Part shown: in pieces, positions 51,136 to 60,993 of the stretch
How positions within the stretch are numbered: position 1 is the stretch's first letter
Layout: the number at the start of each line of letters is the position of its first letter
Source of the DNA: Flavobacteriales bacterium
GTDB lineage: Bacteria; Bacteroidota; Bacteroidia; Flavobacteriales_E; Vicingaceae
Direction: 5' to 3'
Length of the DNA: 64,000 nt
NCBI GenBank assembly: GCA_020853105.1
Contig: JADYZM010000007.1
Span: forward strand, 1-64,000
The notes under the pieces: generated by a model
What the model saw: the letters and a program-made list of their open reading frames with translations, nothing else
Told to the model about the DNA's origin: nothing
The model's database searches: none
Made by a program: the position numbers and the translations under genes

Positions 51136-52158
51136 TTATTCTGAGGCTAAAGTTTTTTCCCATAACCATGCTGATTTCATCATTTCATCTAAATTAAATT
51201 TAGGAACCCAATTGAGTATTTTTTCAGCTTTTGTTTTATTTGCAAAAATAGCTTCAACATCGCCTGACCTTCTTTCACCGATTTGATAGTTCAGTTTTTC
51301 TCCGCTTACTTTTTCAAAGGCTTTTATTACTTCAAGAACGCTGACTCCGTTTCCGGTTCCTAAGTTTATTATCGTGTGTTTTTCTTTAATCGCTTGATTT
51401 AAAAGTTTTTGCAAAGCTTGAATATGGGCAGTTGCAATATCGCACACATGAACATAATCTCTGATGCAGGTTCCATCGGGCGTATTGTAGTTGTCACCAT
51501 AAACAGTAAGTTGTTTTAATTTTCCAATTGCTGTTTGAGTAATAAACGGCACTAGATTATTTGGTGTAGAAAGTGGTAATTCACCATTTTGTCCACTTTT
51601 ATGAGCTCCAACCGGATTAAAATATCGAAGAGAAATAGCCTTAAAATCAGAATTTGATTTAATAAAATCATCAACAATTTTTTCCCCATTTTGTTTAGTA
51701 TAAGCATAAGGTGATTCTGCTACTGATAGAGGGGTTTCTTCTGTTACCGGTAATTTTTCAATATTTCCATAAACTGAACAAGATGATGAAAATATGAGAT
51801 TTGGTATATTAAATTTCTTTTGGCAAGCTAAAATAGTAAGAAGTGAATTGTTGTTATTTCTGTAATAAAGTAGTGGCTTCGCAACTGATTCCGGGACGGA
51901 TTTAAACGCAGCAAAATGAATTATTCCTATAATATCAGGATTTTCGTTAAAAATAGACGCTGTTTTGTTATAGTCGGTTAAGTCAATAGTGTATGTTTTG
52001 ATATCTTTTCCGGTGATTGCTTTTATTCTTTTATAAGTTTTGGGAGTAGAATTTGAAAAATTATCTACTGCTATAACTTCCCAATCTGTGTTTTCAATAA
52101 TTTCAATAATTGTATGTGAACCTATGTATCCTGCGGCACCTGTGATTAGTATTTTCAT
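51136..52158 (-). CDS. galE: UDP-glucose 4-epimerase
   Basis: The ATG at 52158 gives M-K-I-L-I-T-G-A-A-G-Y-I-G-S-H-T, the NAD-binding Rossmann start; a longer frame to 52230 adds 24 unneeded residues in the divergent promoter region. The catalytic Ser and Y-x-x-x-K are in S-S-S-C-S-V-Y-G and Y-A-Y-T-K. It interconverts UDP-glucose and UDP-galactose (or the N-acetyl forms), supplying the polysaccharide genes nearby. Length of 340 residues is normal. Confidence 0.95.
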   Translation of the reverse strand: MKILITGAAGYIGSHTIIEIIENTDWEVIAVDNFSNSTPKTYKRIKAITGKDIKTYTIDLTDYNKTASIFNENPDIIGIIHFAAFKSVPESVAKPLLYYRNNNNSLLTILACQKKFNIPNLIFSSSCSVYGNIEKLPVTEETPLSVAESPYAYTKQNGEKIVDDFIKSNSDFKAISLRYFNPVGAHKSGQNGELPLSTPNNLVPFITQTAIGKLKQLTVYGDNYNTPDGTCIRDYVHVCDIATAHIQALQKLLNQAIKEKHTIINLGTGNGVSVLEVIKAFEKVSGEKLNYQIGERRSGDVEAIFANKTKAEKILNWVPKFNLDEMMKSAWLWEKTLASE

Positions 52159-52209
52159 TTCAAATTTGAATAAAAAGTTAGTGGTAATAAAATCTTTGTT
52201 TCGATTACT

Positions 52210-52217
52210 TACTTTTG
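52210..52217 (+). promoter_or_regulatory. Promoter -7 element for the methyltransferase
   Basis: TACTTTTG lies 29 bases before the proposed TTG start at 52247, so any start further upstream would precede the transcript. Confidence 0.5.
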
Positions 52218-52246
52218 TAAATGTAACCATTCTATTAAAAATTATT

Positions 52247-53113
52247 TTGCATCATAAGAGTTGTTTAATTACACAATCTAAAGATTTATATCCATTAAAA
52301 GGGTATGAGAAAAACTATTTGGTTAAAAGTAAGTCGAGTGGTTTTGTGTTCTGTTCTAAAATTCCAACCGAAGCAGAAATACTGAAACATTATTCAAACT
52401 ACCCAATAGGATATGGGACAGATTCTAAAATAACCACCATTAGAATTCATGAGGCGTTAGATGAATTTGAAAAATACAGAAAAACCAATAGATTGTTAGA
52501 TGTAGGCTGTGGACCAGGACTGTTTTTAATTGAAGCCCAAAAAAGAGGTTGGGAAGTTTTTGGAACCGAATTTACAGACAAACAACTGGCATATCTCAAT
52601 GAAAAAGGAATTACTACAGTTAAGGGCAAGCTTACTGAATCATCATTTGAACCTGATTTTTTTGACGTAATTATTTCCAGTGAAGTAATTGAACATATAA
52701 ATAACCCCATTGAAGAAATGAAGCATTTTTACCGTCTGTTAAGGAAAGGAGGGTTAGTTTATATTACCACCCCTAACTTTAATGCAATAGAACGGTTTAT
52801 CTTGAAAGGAGACTACAACATAATTGAATATCCTGAGCATTTATGCTATTATACACCTGATACTATCAATTTATTGCTAACAAAAAGTGGGTTTCAAAAA
52901 GTAAAAATTACTACAACCGGAATCAGTGTTGCACGTTTAAAAAACAGTAAACAAAAAAAATCTTCTGAAAATTCCGGAGAAAAAGCCAATGATGAACATT
53001 TGAGAGAACAATTGGAGGTTGGTTATAAAAGAAAAATCAAAAATATTGTAAATGGGTTGTTAAATTTTTTTGGAGTTGGTAACTCATTAAAAGCATGGTA
53101 TGTAAAAATCTAA
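52247..53113 (+). CDS. Class I SAM-dependent methyltransferase (Methyltransf_23-like)
   Basis: I start at the TTG 52247, since the frame upstream runs antisense through galE and the promoter element is at 52210-52217. The SAM-binding motif L-L-D-V-G-C-G-P-G-L-F-L-I-E-A and V-I-I-S-S-E-V-I-E-H-I-N-N-P (post-I) are typical of Methyltransf_23. The N-terminus (G-F-V-F-C-S-K-I-P-T) resembles enzymes with an N-terminal cysteine-motif, here reduced. Many such enzymes methylate sugars or sugar intermediates of surface polysaccharide (inference from context). Its stop overlaps the stop of the convergent glycosyltransferase gene by 4 bases. Confidence 0.85.
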   Translation: MHHKSCLITQSKDLYPLKGYEKNYLVKSKSSGFVFCSKIPTEAEILKHYSNYPIGYGTDSKITTIRIHEALDEFEKYRKTNRLLDVGCGPGLFLIEAQKRGWEVFGTEFTDKQLAYLNEKGITTVKGKLTESSFEPDFFDVIISSEVIEHINNPIEEMKHFYRLLRKGGLVYITTPNFNAIERFILKGDYNIIEYPEHLCYYTPDTINLLLTKSGFQKVKITTTGISVARLKNSKQKKSSENSGEKANDEHLREQLEVGYKRKIKNIVNGLLNFFGVGNSLKAWYVKI

Positions 53114-55575
53114 TTTACCCCTATTTTATATATTTTTTTATAGATTTTTTCTGCAAGTTCCATGTTCCGATATTTTTCTGCAATGGGTCTTATTTTAAAG
53201 TAAAGTTCTTCGCGTGAGTTACTGATAAGTAGATTGTTGATTTCCAAAATCGAATTTTTATATCCTTCACTGTCGAGTGTTTCAATTACACTTCCAATTT
53301 TGTTTGTTTTAATAATATCAGAATCATCAGAAATATTTTTTGTAATCACAACTGGAAGTCCCATTGCCCAATATTCACCATCTTTTATTGATGTACAATA
53401 GCGTTTTGAAGGTATGGGGTTAACGAAATTCAAGGCAAAATCTGCTATTTGAAGGTAGTTATTAACCTCTTTATGAGAAACAAAGTTTGTTATTACCGAA
53501 AAAGAGTTTATTTTTTTTTTTGAAATATAGTGATTAATTATACTTTCACTTGTATCTGTTAAAAAGTAAAAATGTAGTCTATTGCCCCAAAAATCGTCGG
53601 CAACTTTTAAAAAGTCAAAAAATTCTTCCTTTAAATAGATTCCACCTAATTTACCGGCATAAACACCAACTATTTTGTTCTCTAAATTTTGACTTGCTCT
53701 CAACTGCTTGTATTTTGATATTTCAAACTGTATTGAATTTAACTCTATTAAAGCTGGTTTTGTAAAATAGTTTTTAAAGTGAGCTTGATATATATTGAGA
53801 GCATATTCCGGAGTTTTGTCAGTTAATCCAATTATGGTTTTTGCATGATTGCTTTGCTTTTTCTCAAACCAATACAGTAGTTTAAACTTTAAACTGTCTT
53901 TACTCCAAGTTCCATTTTCAACCATTGATTCTGCATGAGGTTCATAGCTGTCGATAATTAAGTTTTTACCAGTTGTTTTTGAAAGTATATAACCCAATAC
54001 TCCAGCAGGTGTACACCACACATGAATTGTTTGAATATTATTAGCATAAATTTTTACTGTCAAAAATGAAAATGCTTTCATCAAAGTAAAAATCATTTTA
54101 AATCCAAACTTTGAGTAATTATACTTAATCAGATGAATGTTTTCTTTAGCTAATTTATTTTTTTCTAATTCCCACTCTTCATCCGACATTTTAAAAAGTT
54201 CTTGTTCTAATGTTACTAAAAACAACTTCTGGTTACAGGTTAAATTATTCTTAATCAATCTAACATAGGGTAATGTATATGTTTGTATCAACGCATCTTT
54301 ATAGCTCCAGTAAGTTAAAACTAACACGTTTCCAGGTACGGGGTTGTTGATTAGCTGCTTTCCATACAACTCTTCATACACTTTTTCAGCTATCTCAAAA
54401 TTTCTGTTTTGTTTTGCATGCTCAGTAATTTTTAGTGAAACAGCTTCATCTTTAATAAGCGTTGAGATATGATTTATAGCTTTTTGAAGTTCGTTTTCAG
54501 ATAAATCATTCAAAACATACCCAAAATTGTTCTTTTCAATAATTTCAGAATCATCAGAAATATTTTTTGGTATTATTACGGGCAATCCCATTGCCAAATA
54601 CTCACTATTTTTTATAGGTGAACCATATCTTTTTGACGGAACAGGAATGAATGCAGAAACTGCAAAGTCTGCTAATCCCATGTATTTGGGAACTTCTTGG
54701 TGAGAAACAAATAAATGGATAACTGTTTCTTGGTTGATGTTAAATTTTTGAATTTGTTCTCGAATAAATTCAACTGGATGCACCGATAGAATAATAAATC
54801 TAAAATTGTTCTTTCCCCAATAATCTTCACCCAACTTGATTAATTCAAAAACCTCATCTTTAAGATAACTTCCTCCAAATTTTCCGACATATACACCAAT
54901 GGTTTTGTCAATTAATTTATATTTTGTTAGCAGTTCTTTGTTTTTTGATTGTTCAGCATTAAATAGTTCAAAATCTATACATGCTGGTTTTGTATGATAA
55001 TTTTTTAAATCAAAATCAAATTTTTCTTTGACATAGATATCCATTGATTTCACACATGTAATCACTTTCTCTGCACGTTGCAATTGTTTTTTTTCTAGCC
55101 AAAAAAGGATTTTAAAGCTAAGACTTTCTTTCTTCCATGTATTGCTTTCCGACATCGGTTCTGCATGAGGCTCATAGCTATCCAGAATTAATTTTTTTCT
55201 TGTTATTACTGATAGCAGATAGCCTATTGAACCTGCCGGAGTACACCAAGCGTGTATGTGGCTTATCTTGTTTGTAAATATTATATATAATAAATTAATA
55301 AAAATAAAAGGAAACTTAAGAAGCACAAACAATCCAAAATTTGAATACTTGAATCGGATTAAATAGATATTTTGTTTGTTTAATACTTCTTCTTCTAATT
55401 TGAGTTCATTATTTGATAGCTCTTTCCCTTTTTGTTCGAAGCAAACAAGAAAAATTTTTTGATTGTCGGATAGTTGTTTTTTGATGAGTTTAATATAGGG
55501 CAATGTATAGGTTTGTATCAAAGCATCTTTATAGCTCCAATAGGTAATTATAAGTATGTTTTTAAAAATGTCCAA
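53110..55575 (-). CDS. Internally duplicated glycosyltransferase (two GT4-like copies in one protein)
   Basis: The 821-residue protein is two homologous copies of about 410 residues joined near residue 411 (about 54340). Both begin with L-x-I/L-T-Y-W-S-Y-K-D-A-L-I-Q-T-Y-T-L-P-Y, and share W-C-T-P-A-G, D-S-Y-E-P-H-A-E and, near the end, A-M-G-L-P-V-V/I-I. The GT-B fold with a C-terminal donor-binding G-E-Y/S-E-Y...M-G-L-P suggests GT4-like sugar transfer. The TTG start at 55575 is one base after the GT2 stop. Each copy is complete, so they may make two successive linkages. The acceptor is unknown. Confidence 0.8.
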   Translation of the reverse strand: MDIFKNILIITYWSYKDALIQTYTLPYIKLIKKQLSDNQKIFLVCFEQKGKELSNNELKLEEEVLNKQNIYLIRFKYSNFGLFVLLKFPFIFINLLYIIFTNKISHIHAWCTPAGSIGYLLSVITRKKLILDSYEPHAEPMSESNTWKKESLSFKILFWLEKKQLQRAEKVITCVKSMDIYVKEKFDFDLKNYHTKPACIDFELFNAEQSKNKELLTKYKLIDKTIGVYVGKFGGSYLKDEVFELIKLGEDYWGKNNFRFIILSVHPVEFIREQIQKFNINQETVIHLFVSHQEVPKYMGLADFAVSAFIPVPSKRYGSPIKNSEYLAMGLPVIIPKNISDDSEIIEKNNFGYVLNDLSENELQKAINHISTLIKDEAVSLKITEHAKQNRNFEIAEKVYEELYGKQLINNPVPGNVLVLTYWSYKDALIQTYTLPYVRLIKNNLTCNQKLFLVTLEQELFKMSDEEWELEKNKLAKENIHLIKYNYSKFGFKMIFTLMKAFSFLTVKIYANNIQTIHVWCTPAGVLGYILSKTTGKNLIIDSYEPHAESMVENGTWSKDSLKFKLLYWFEKKQSNHAKTIIGLTDKTPEYALNIYQAHFKNYFTKPALIELNSIQFEISKYKQLRASQNLENKIVGVYAGKLGGIYLKEEFFDFLKVADDFWGNRLHFYFLTDTSESIINHYISKKKINSFSVITNFVSHKEVNNYLQIADFALNFVNPIPSKRYCTSIKDGEYWAMGLPVVITKNISDDSDIIKTNKIGSVIETLDSEGYKNSILEINNLLISNSREELYFKIRPIAEKYRNMELAEKIYKKIYKIGVN

Positions 55576-55576
55576 A

Positions 55577-56452
55577 TCAGGAAATTTTTTTTATAAGATT
55601 GAATACTTGCGGAGGGTAATTAACAATAGATAAGCAAATAAAATATAACCCTCGCAACTTATTATTTCCATTTTTCCACCAACTACCGGCCAACATCAAA
55701 TACATGTTGGAAAAACACTTTTGTTCGAACCAATAAGAATTAAACAATTTCTGCTTTGAGCATTTATGAAAAAGATATAGAGTATCCTTTTCGAGGGTTG
55801 AAACATTTTTTGACATGTTATTGTTGTGGATTCTATAATCCCATAAAATTTCATCAATATAACCAATTGAATATCCTTGAGATAACATCTGAATTAAAAT
55901 ATCCTGATCGGCATTGTTTGATAGCTGAATGTCAAATCCACTTACTTTTTCAAAGCAACTTCTTTTATAAACTATGCCCGATGGATTGGTATTATAATTG
56001 AATTTTTGAACCAGAAAGTCGTTTAGTTGAGGATTGTTTTCTCCACGAATTTGTTTGTTTAATTCGTTTCCAAACTCATCAATTAGTTTTGTGGCTGTAT
56101 ATGACAATGTGCTATTTGTACTTAGCAATATGTCAATCTGCTTTTCTAGATATTCATTATGCCAAATATCATCAGCATCTAAAAAAGCTATAAATTCACC
56201 TTGTGATTTTTCTAACCCATAATTTCTTGAATCTGAAACCCCCGTGTTTTTTTTATTATAAACCAATAAACGATTTTCATTTGATGCTAAATCTTCAATA
56301 ATTTGTTTGGAATTATCTGAAGAGCCGTCATTAACAACTATTAATTCCCAGTTTGTATAGGTTTGGTTTAATACAGATTGTATAGTTTTTTCAATATATT
56401 TTTCTGCATTGTAGCAGGGTATGATAATGGAGACTAGTAAATTCAAATTCAA
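55577..56452 (-). CDS. Family 2 glycosyltransferase
   Basis: This GT-A enzyme shows S-I-I-I-P-C-Y-N-A-E-K-Y-I and V-V-N-D-G-S-S-D-N-S, with the metal site L-D-A-D-D and a later Q-D-I-L-I-Q-M catalytic-base region. The start is a TTG at 56452 (or the TTG two codons later), since no ATG is nearby and the fold starts at residue 7. It adds one sugar during synthesis of a polysaccharide unit at the inner membrane. It precedes the duplicated GT gene by one base. Confidence 0.92.
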   Translation of the reverse strand: MNLNLLVSIIIPCYNAEKYIEKTIQSVLNQTYTNWELIVVNDGSSDNSKQIIEDLASNENRLLVYNKKNTGVSDSRNYGLEKSQGEFIAFLDADDIWHNEYLEKQIDILLSTNSTLSYTATKLIDEFGNELNKQIRGENNPQLNDFLVQKFNYNTNPSGIVYKRSCFEKVSGFDIQLSNNADQDILIQMLSQGYSIGYIDEILWDYRIHNNNMSKNVSTLEKDTLYLFHKCSKQKLFNSYWFEQKCFSNMYLMLAGSWWKNGNNKLRGLYFICLSIVNYPPQVFNLIKKIS

Positions 56453-56479
56453 TCAATTATATTATTGGTGTTTTCAAAA

Positions 56480-58696
56480 TCAATTGTTTTCGTACAATTT
56501 AATGAAATTTGAATACATCAATTCAAAATTATACATTTCGAGTGCTTTTTGTTTTGCTTTTTCTTTAAAATCAATACCGTTTTCTAATGCAAAACAAATT
56601 CCTTCAGCTAAAGAATCGGCATCTTTATATTTAGCTAAATAACCGTTTTCTTTGTGTTTAATTATATCTAAGGCTGCACCTGTAGGTGTTGAAACGATAG
56701 GGGCACCACTCATCATTGCTTCTGGTATAACAAAACCAAAAGGTTCAAAACTAGCAGCATGTACATAAACATCAAGCAGGGAATATAGCGACGGAATATA
56801 ATTTCGTTCTACCCATCCTGTAAAAATAATATAATCCAACACATGGTGTTTTTTAGCTAATGCGATGAGCTCTTCTTTTTGATCACCTGTTCCTACAAAT
56901 AAAAATTGAGCATTAGGATATTTTTTAACAACATTGGGAATAGCTTCAATGATATAGCGATAGCCTTTCCATTCGATTAATCGGGCAACGGTTCCTATAA
57001 CTTTTTTTCCTTCGAGTTGGTATTTTTGAATAAGAGCGGATTGATATTCTTCTGATTGTTTTGTAAAAATCTCTGGAGGAATGCCATGATGAATCATAGT
57101 AATTTTATTTACAGGTGCTTTTTCTACCTCAACAATAAATCTTTCAGCTTCTTTTGATGGAGGAATAATATGTGTAGCGTTCCAATTATTAAATTGATCT
57201 GCTTTTACCCATTCAGGAGTGTGGAAATAATGAAAAGTAGTATCTCCTTTGGTAATTATTCTTTTTTTAATTCCTGCCAACCGTGCAGCTATCAAACCAG
57301 GCAAAGAATCATCAAATAAATGGGTGTGAACCACATCCGGCTTTAACTTTTTAAACAGACGACACAATTGAAAAAAAGCTTTTATTGTGCCTCTTTTCTG
57401 ATGTTGATGGTCATAATAAATCCAATGACAATCCCAGCCGTATTCTCCAACATCTTCAATCATTTTTGGAATATTATTACAAAGGGCAACAAAAGTGATT
57501 TTTATTTTTTTATTTCTATACGCTGCTTCTGCAAACCAGTTGAAATACGGAACACTGTCGGTTTGGTTTGCCATAGTAAATACTACATGTGCAACTGTTT
57601 CTGTCTCAAGATGTTTTAAAATTTGACTTATCAATGAACTGTATTTTCTTTTTATTAATTCTGTGGTAATTGAATCCCTGTTAACATCCAATTTATTTTC
57701 AATTCCATCTTGAAGAATTTTTATAAAATCCGGAATATTTTTAGCTGTGAAAATAGCTTTGTTTTTTAATTCTAAAAATTCTCCATCAAGAGTAGAAACA
57801 ATCGGTTTTTGACCAGCTAAATAATTCAGAATTTTTAATGACGATTGGTGAGGATGGTTGAAATTATAGGCTACAATACAAATCTTTGATGCAGAAATCC
57901 AATTTTTAATCTCTTGTCCGGGTACAACTCCGATGTGAACTATATTTTTAATTGATTTTAGTCTCTCCCACTTTTCTTTATCTATGGCCGACAAACTGAT
58001 GTCTGACCCAATAATCAGAAGCGGAATAGTAGCTTTTTTTGCAATTTCTTCTAAGAGGGTAAATTCAACAGATTCATTAATGGTTCCTACCAACAATAGA
58101 AAATCATTATATTTTCGTTTGATAGCTTCGACGGATTCAATGTCTGAATAAAATTCGTCTTCAGATATTCCGTGTGGAACATGAATTACTTTTTTTGATG
58201 GGTGTCGGCTTGTGTAATATTCTATATGACTAATGCTTGTACATACTATCAAGTCAGAATATTTAGCAATTACATTATCATTTGAATGCCACATCAGAGG
58301 GTCAGTTACATGCCAAATTCGTTTTTGATTAGGAAAGAAAAATAGTTTCTCAAATCGAAAAACATCAAATTGCCAGACTAAAATTTTTTCATTGGAGTGT
58401 ATAACTTTAGTTAGCTTATATGAATTGATTATATCATTTAAAACTGAAAAAAATCGCTTAAAAATAGTAATCGGAAAGTTATTTTTATAATTTACTACAA
58501 TCAGATTTTTGTTTATGGTATTTGTTGTTGTTCTAAAACTGAACAAATTTGAAAATCTCCATTTATAAGAAGGATTAACAAAATAAACTGTATGACCAAG
58601 TTTAGAAAGTTCATTTGCATAGTGGTGTTTTGAATACCAAATATTACCCCATGGTTCATTGGAGAAAACAATAACTTTTTCTACTTCTTGAGTCAT
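56480..58696 (-). CDS. Fusion of two GT-B glycosyltransferases
   Basis: The 738-residue protein has two different GT-B halves. Residues of about 1-365 form a GT4-like unit starting V-I-V-F-S-N-E-P-W-G-N-I-W-Y-S-K. Residues of about 368-738 form a second, clearly separate GT4 enzyme with E-W-K-G-Y-R-Y-I-I-E-A and the C-terminal E-P-F-G-F-V-I-P-E-A-M nucleotide-sugar motif. Unlike the gene below it, the halves are not a recent duplication. It overlaps the amidotransferase gene by 4 bases (ATGA). Confidence 0.85.
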   Translation of the reverse strand: MTQEVEKVIVFSNEPWGNIWYSKHHYANELSKLGHTVYFVNPSYKWRFSNLFSFRTTTNTINKNLIVVNYKNNFPITIFKRFFSVLNDIINSYKLTKVIHSNEKILVWQFDVFRFEKLFFFPNQKRIWHVTDPLMWHSNDNVIAKYSDLIVCTSISHIEYYTSRHPSKKVIHVPHGISEDEFYSDIESVEAIKRKYNDFLLLVGTINESVEFTLLEEIAKKATIPLLIIGSDISLSAIDKEKWERLKSIKNIVHIGVVPGQEIKNWISASKICIVAYNFNHPHQSSLKILNYLAGQKPIVSTLDGEFLELKNKAIFTAKNIPDFIKILQDGIENKLDVNRDSITTELIKRKYSSLISQILKHLETETVAHVVFTMANQTDSVPYFNWFAEAAYRNKKIKITFVALCNNIPKMIEDVGEYGWDCHWIYYDHQHQKRGTIKAFFQLCRLFKKLKPDVVHTHLFDDSLPGLIAARLAGIKKRIITKGDTTFHYFHTPEWVKADQFNNWNATHIIPPSKEAERFIVEVEKAPVNKITMIHHGIPPEIFTKQSEEYQSALIQKYQLEGKKVIGTVARLIEWKGYRYIIEAIPNVVKKYPNAQFLFVGTGDQKEELIALAKKHHVLDYIIFTGWVERNYIPSLYSLLDVYVHAASFEPFGFVIPEAMMSGAPIVSTPTGAALDIIKHKENGYLAKYKDADSLAEGICFALENGIDFKEKAKQKALEMYNFELMYSNFIKLYENN

Positions 58697-59817
58697 TTTC
58701 TTCCAAAAAACTTTTTAATATTTTTTACAATTCTATCGTGCTTGGTTAAATAACTGGAATAGTTGAAATGCGATACTGGTTTTTCTTTCATCCAATTGTC
58801 AAATTCTTGCATTGTAACATCTAATTTTTTAATCACAAATTGTTTGTCTTCAATAGTTTTATTTGATTTCCAAGGTTCAAATTTTAATTCAGCAACAGCT
58901 TCTTCTCGGGTGATTTGACCCGAACAAATTAGGGAAGATAAATGAGCTTTACGCTTATCGATGTTGAACTTTACTGGTAAAATATAGCTTTGATAAAATC
59001 GGGTAAATACAGATTCGTGATGTTTGTCGCCATAATCTTTCCAATCGAATTTTTCTTGTAATACCTTTTCTGCCTCTGATTTATTATAGTTTAAGTAATC
59101 CAAAGCTAAAATATGTTTTGTTTTTCTGAATTTGATATGCCAATATTCTTGGAAATACGTAAGAAAAGGATATGTTTTTAACTTGATTTTTCCAAATTTT
59201 GAGTGTATGGATTTAATATTTAAAACGTCGTGTTTCCAATGTATCCAAGATTTTGGCAGTATTGACTCTGAAGAAGAATTTACTCCATGAAAAATATATT
59301 TGGTATTAAATTTAATGGAGAGTTTGTTTAAAACTGCACTTATTGCTTGGTCTGTTAATAGTTCTATATCTACCACACCGGCTTTTAAAAACGAAAGTTG
59401 TAAATCTTTAAATTCTTCCCAATCAATAACGTAGGTGTATAAATCCACTTTAAGACAAGTTAGTATCTTTTCTAAATTACTAACTGCGATTTCACTATTC
59501 CAACCGTTGTCAACATGAATTGCTAGGGGTCTTAATCCCATTTCAACCATTTTATAAACCAAATAAGCACTATCAATGCCTCCACTGACTCCAACAATAC
59601 AATCATATTTTCGATTTTTGCCTTTGAGCTTAATTTCTTCAATTAAATGAAAAAATTGTTGTATATTTTTTTCAGTAATCGATATGGGTATTTTAGAATG
59701 AGAAAAATAGTCCGAGCAATGATTACAATGCCCATTTGAATCAAAAACAATCTCTTTGTCTGTTGTGTCCATCACACATCGGTTGCATTGCCTATATTCT
59801 CTCTCGATTTGCCCCAA
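58693..59817 (-). CDS. N-acetyl sugar amidotransferase (WbpG/PseA-like)
   Basis: The 374-residue protein begins with C-N-R-C-V-M-D-T-T...C-N-H-C, a zinc-type motif, followed by the PP-loop ATP site V-G-V-S-G-G-I-D-S-A-Y. This is the N-acetyl sugar amidotransferase family that converts acetamido groups to amidines on O-antigen or flagellin sugars with ammonia supplied by a separate glutaminase. The start is TTG at 59817; no ATG exists before the first Cys pair. HisH- and HisF-like partner genes are absent in the visible part of the operon. It is 39 bases downstream of the GT4 gene. Confidence 0.85.
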   Translation of the reverse strand: MGQIEREYRQCNRCVMDTTDKEIVFDSNGHCNHCSDYFSHSKIPISITEKNIQQFFHLIEEIKLKGKNRKYDCIVGVSGGIDSAYLVYKMVEMGLRPLAIHVDNGWNSEIAVSNLEKILTCLKVDLYTYVIDWEEFKDLQLSFLKAGVVDIELLTDQAISAVLNKLSIKFNTKYIFHGVNSSSESILPKSWIHWKHDVLNIKSIHSKFGKIKLKTYPFLTYFQEYWHIKFRKTKHILALDYLNYNKSEAEKVLQEKFDWKDYGDKHHESVFTRFYQSYILPVKFNIDKRKAHLSSLICSGQITREEAVAELKFEPWKSNKTIEDKQFVIKKLDVTMQEFDNWMKEKPVSHFNYSSYLTKHDRIVKNIKKFFGRK

Positions 59818-59856
59818 ATTAAAGTATGTATATAATTAACGTAAATATAAAAAAAA

Positions 59857-60993
59857 TTACTCTTTTTGGTTAGTGATAATTGTGTTGTAAAATTGTTTGA
59901 TTGTAAAAACAGAATTAGTCAAACTTGCATGTTTTTCAACCAAACTGTGGCTTGATTCTATTTTTTCTATATTTTCATTTCTTTTTAAAAATTCTAATTC
60001 GATTGCTTTGGATAAATACTCTACCGTATTTTCAGGGAGTGTGGTTAGCTTTGAAAATAAATCAGTATCATAATCATATTCACCAATAATAATCGGTTTT
60101 TTAGCTAGCATTGCTTCTAAAACAGAATTAGGAGTTCCGTCCGAATTTGGAATACTGACTATTATGGTTGAATTTTTATACCAATAAATCATTTGTTCAG
60201 GAGTTTGTTTTGGAATAACGAGAACTCTGTCTTTTAGGTTTTTTTGTGCTAATTTTTTCTCGATTTTTTTCCAATACTCGGATTGAGGAAATTCATTAAT
60301 TAGAACCAACATACAATTTTCTATTTTATCTTTAACTAAATCGAAGGCATCTACAATAGTATCAATATTATAAAGTTCTTTCATGGCTCGCGGAGAGAAA
60401 ATTAGATTTGTATTCGGATAATCTATTGGTGTAGATTCAAAAATTGATTTATACTTTTCAATATCAATTCCTGTTCGAATCACTTCTATAGGGATATTTT
60501 GTTTTACAAAGGTTTCAACCACTTTTTTTTGTTTGTAGGAGGTGCAAGTAATTAATTTCGCATTATTAAATGATAAGTGAAATAACTTGATGAAGTAGCT
60601 ATCTATTTTATTGCCATTTTTTGCTCCATCATCTGTTTTTTTATAATCAATTAACATGTCAGATCCTCTGGTCGTAATAACATGATTCTTGAAATTAATT
60701 AGTTCTGCCCAAAATGCATAGGGGTATGCATACATACTGTGTATGATATCTATTTTATAATAAAAAATATAAAATTTTAAAAGAATTAGGTGATACCATC
60801 TTTTGAGGAAGTTACGTCTGGGAAATTGATCCGGTAAAATTTTGAGTATTTTTATATTTGAATTTAAGTAGCTAGACCATTCGCTAGAGAATGGGAAGCA
60901 AATGACTATTACTTCAAATTCATTTGCTAATAAATTTATCCATTTAGCATCATGTATGGAGAATGGTTCGGCTATAAATCCAATGGTTTTCAT
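59857..60993 (-). CDS. Family 4 glycosyltransferase
   Basis: A GT-B enzyme of 378 residues: N-terminal G-F-I-A-E-P-F-S-I-H-D-A-K-W, and C-terminal donor-binding E-A-M-L-A-K-K-P-I-I (with S-D-G-T-P-N-S-V-L). A TTG lies one codon before the ATG at 60993. The ATG overlaps the AsnB stop as TGATG, so translation is coupled. Sugar and linkage unknown. Confidence 0.9.
   Translation of the reverse strand: MKTIGFIAEPFSIHDAKWINLLANEFEVIVICFPFSSEWSSYLNSNIKILKILPDQFPRRNFLKRWYHLILLKFYIFYYKIDIIHSMYAYPYAFWAELINFKNHVITTRGSDMLIDYKKTDDGAKNGNKIDSYFIKLFHLSFNNAKLITCTSYKQKKVVETFVKQNIPIEVIRTGIDIEKYKSIFESTPIDYPNTNLIFSPRAMKELYNIDTIVDAFDLVKDKIENCMLVLINEFPQSEYWKKIEKKLAQKNLKDRVLVIPKQTPEQMIYWYKNSTIIVSIPNSDGTPNSVLEAMLAKKPIIIGEYDYDTDLFSKLTTLPENTVEYLSKAIELEFLKRNENIEKIESSHSLVEKHASLTNSVFTIKQFYNTIITNQKE

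Noticed and set aside
52040-52246. Upstream extension of the methyltransferase frame
   Set aside because: It runs antisense through galE and past the promoter element at 52210, and the added residues do not resemble the family.
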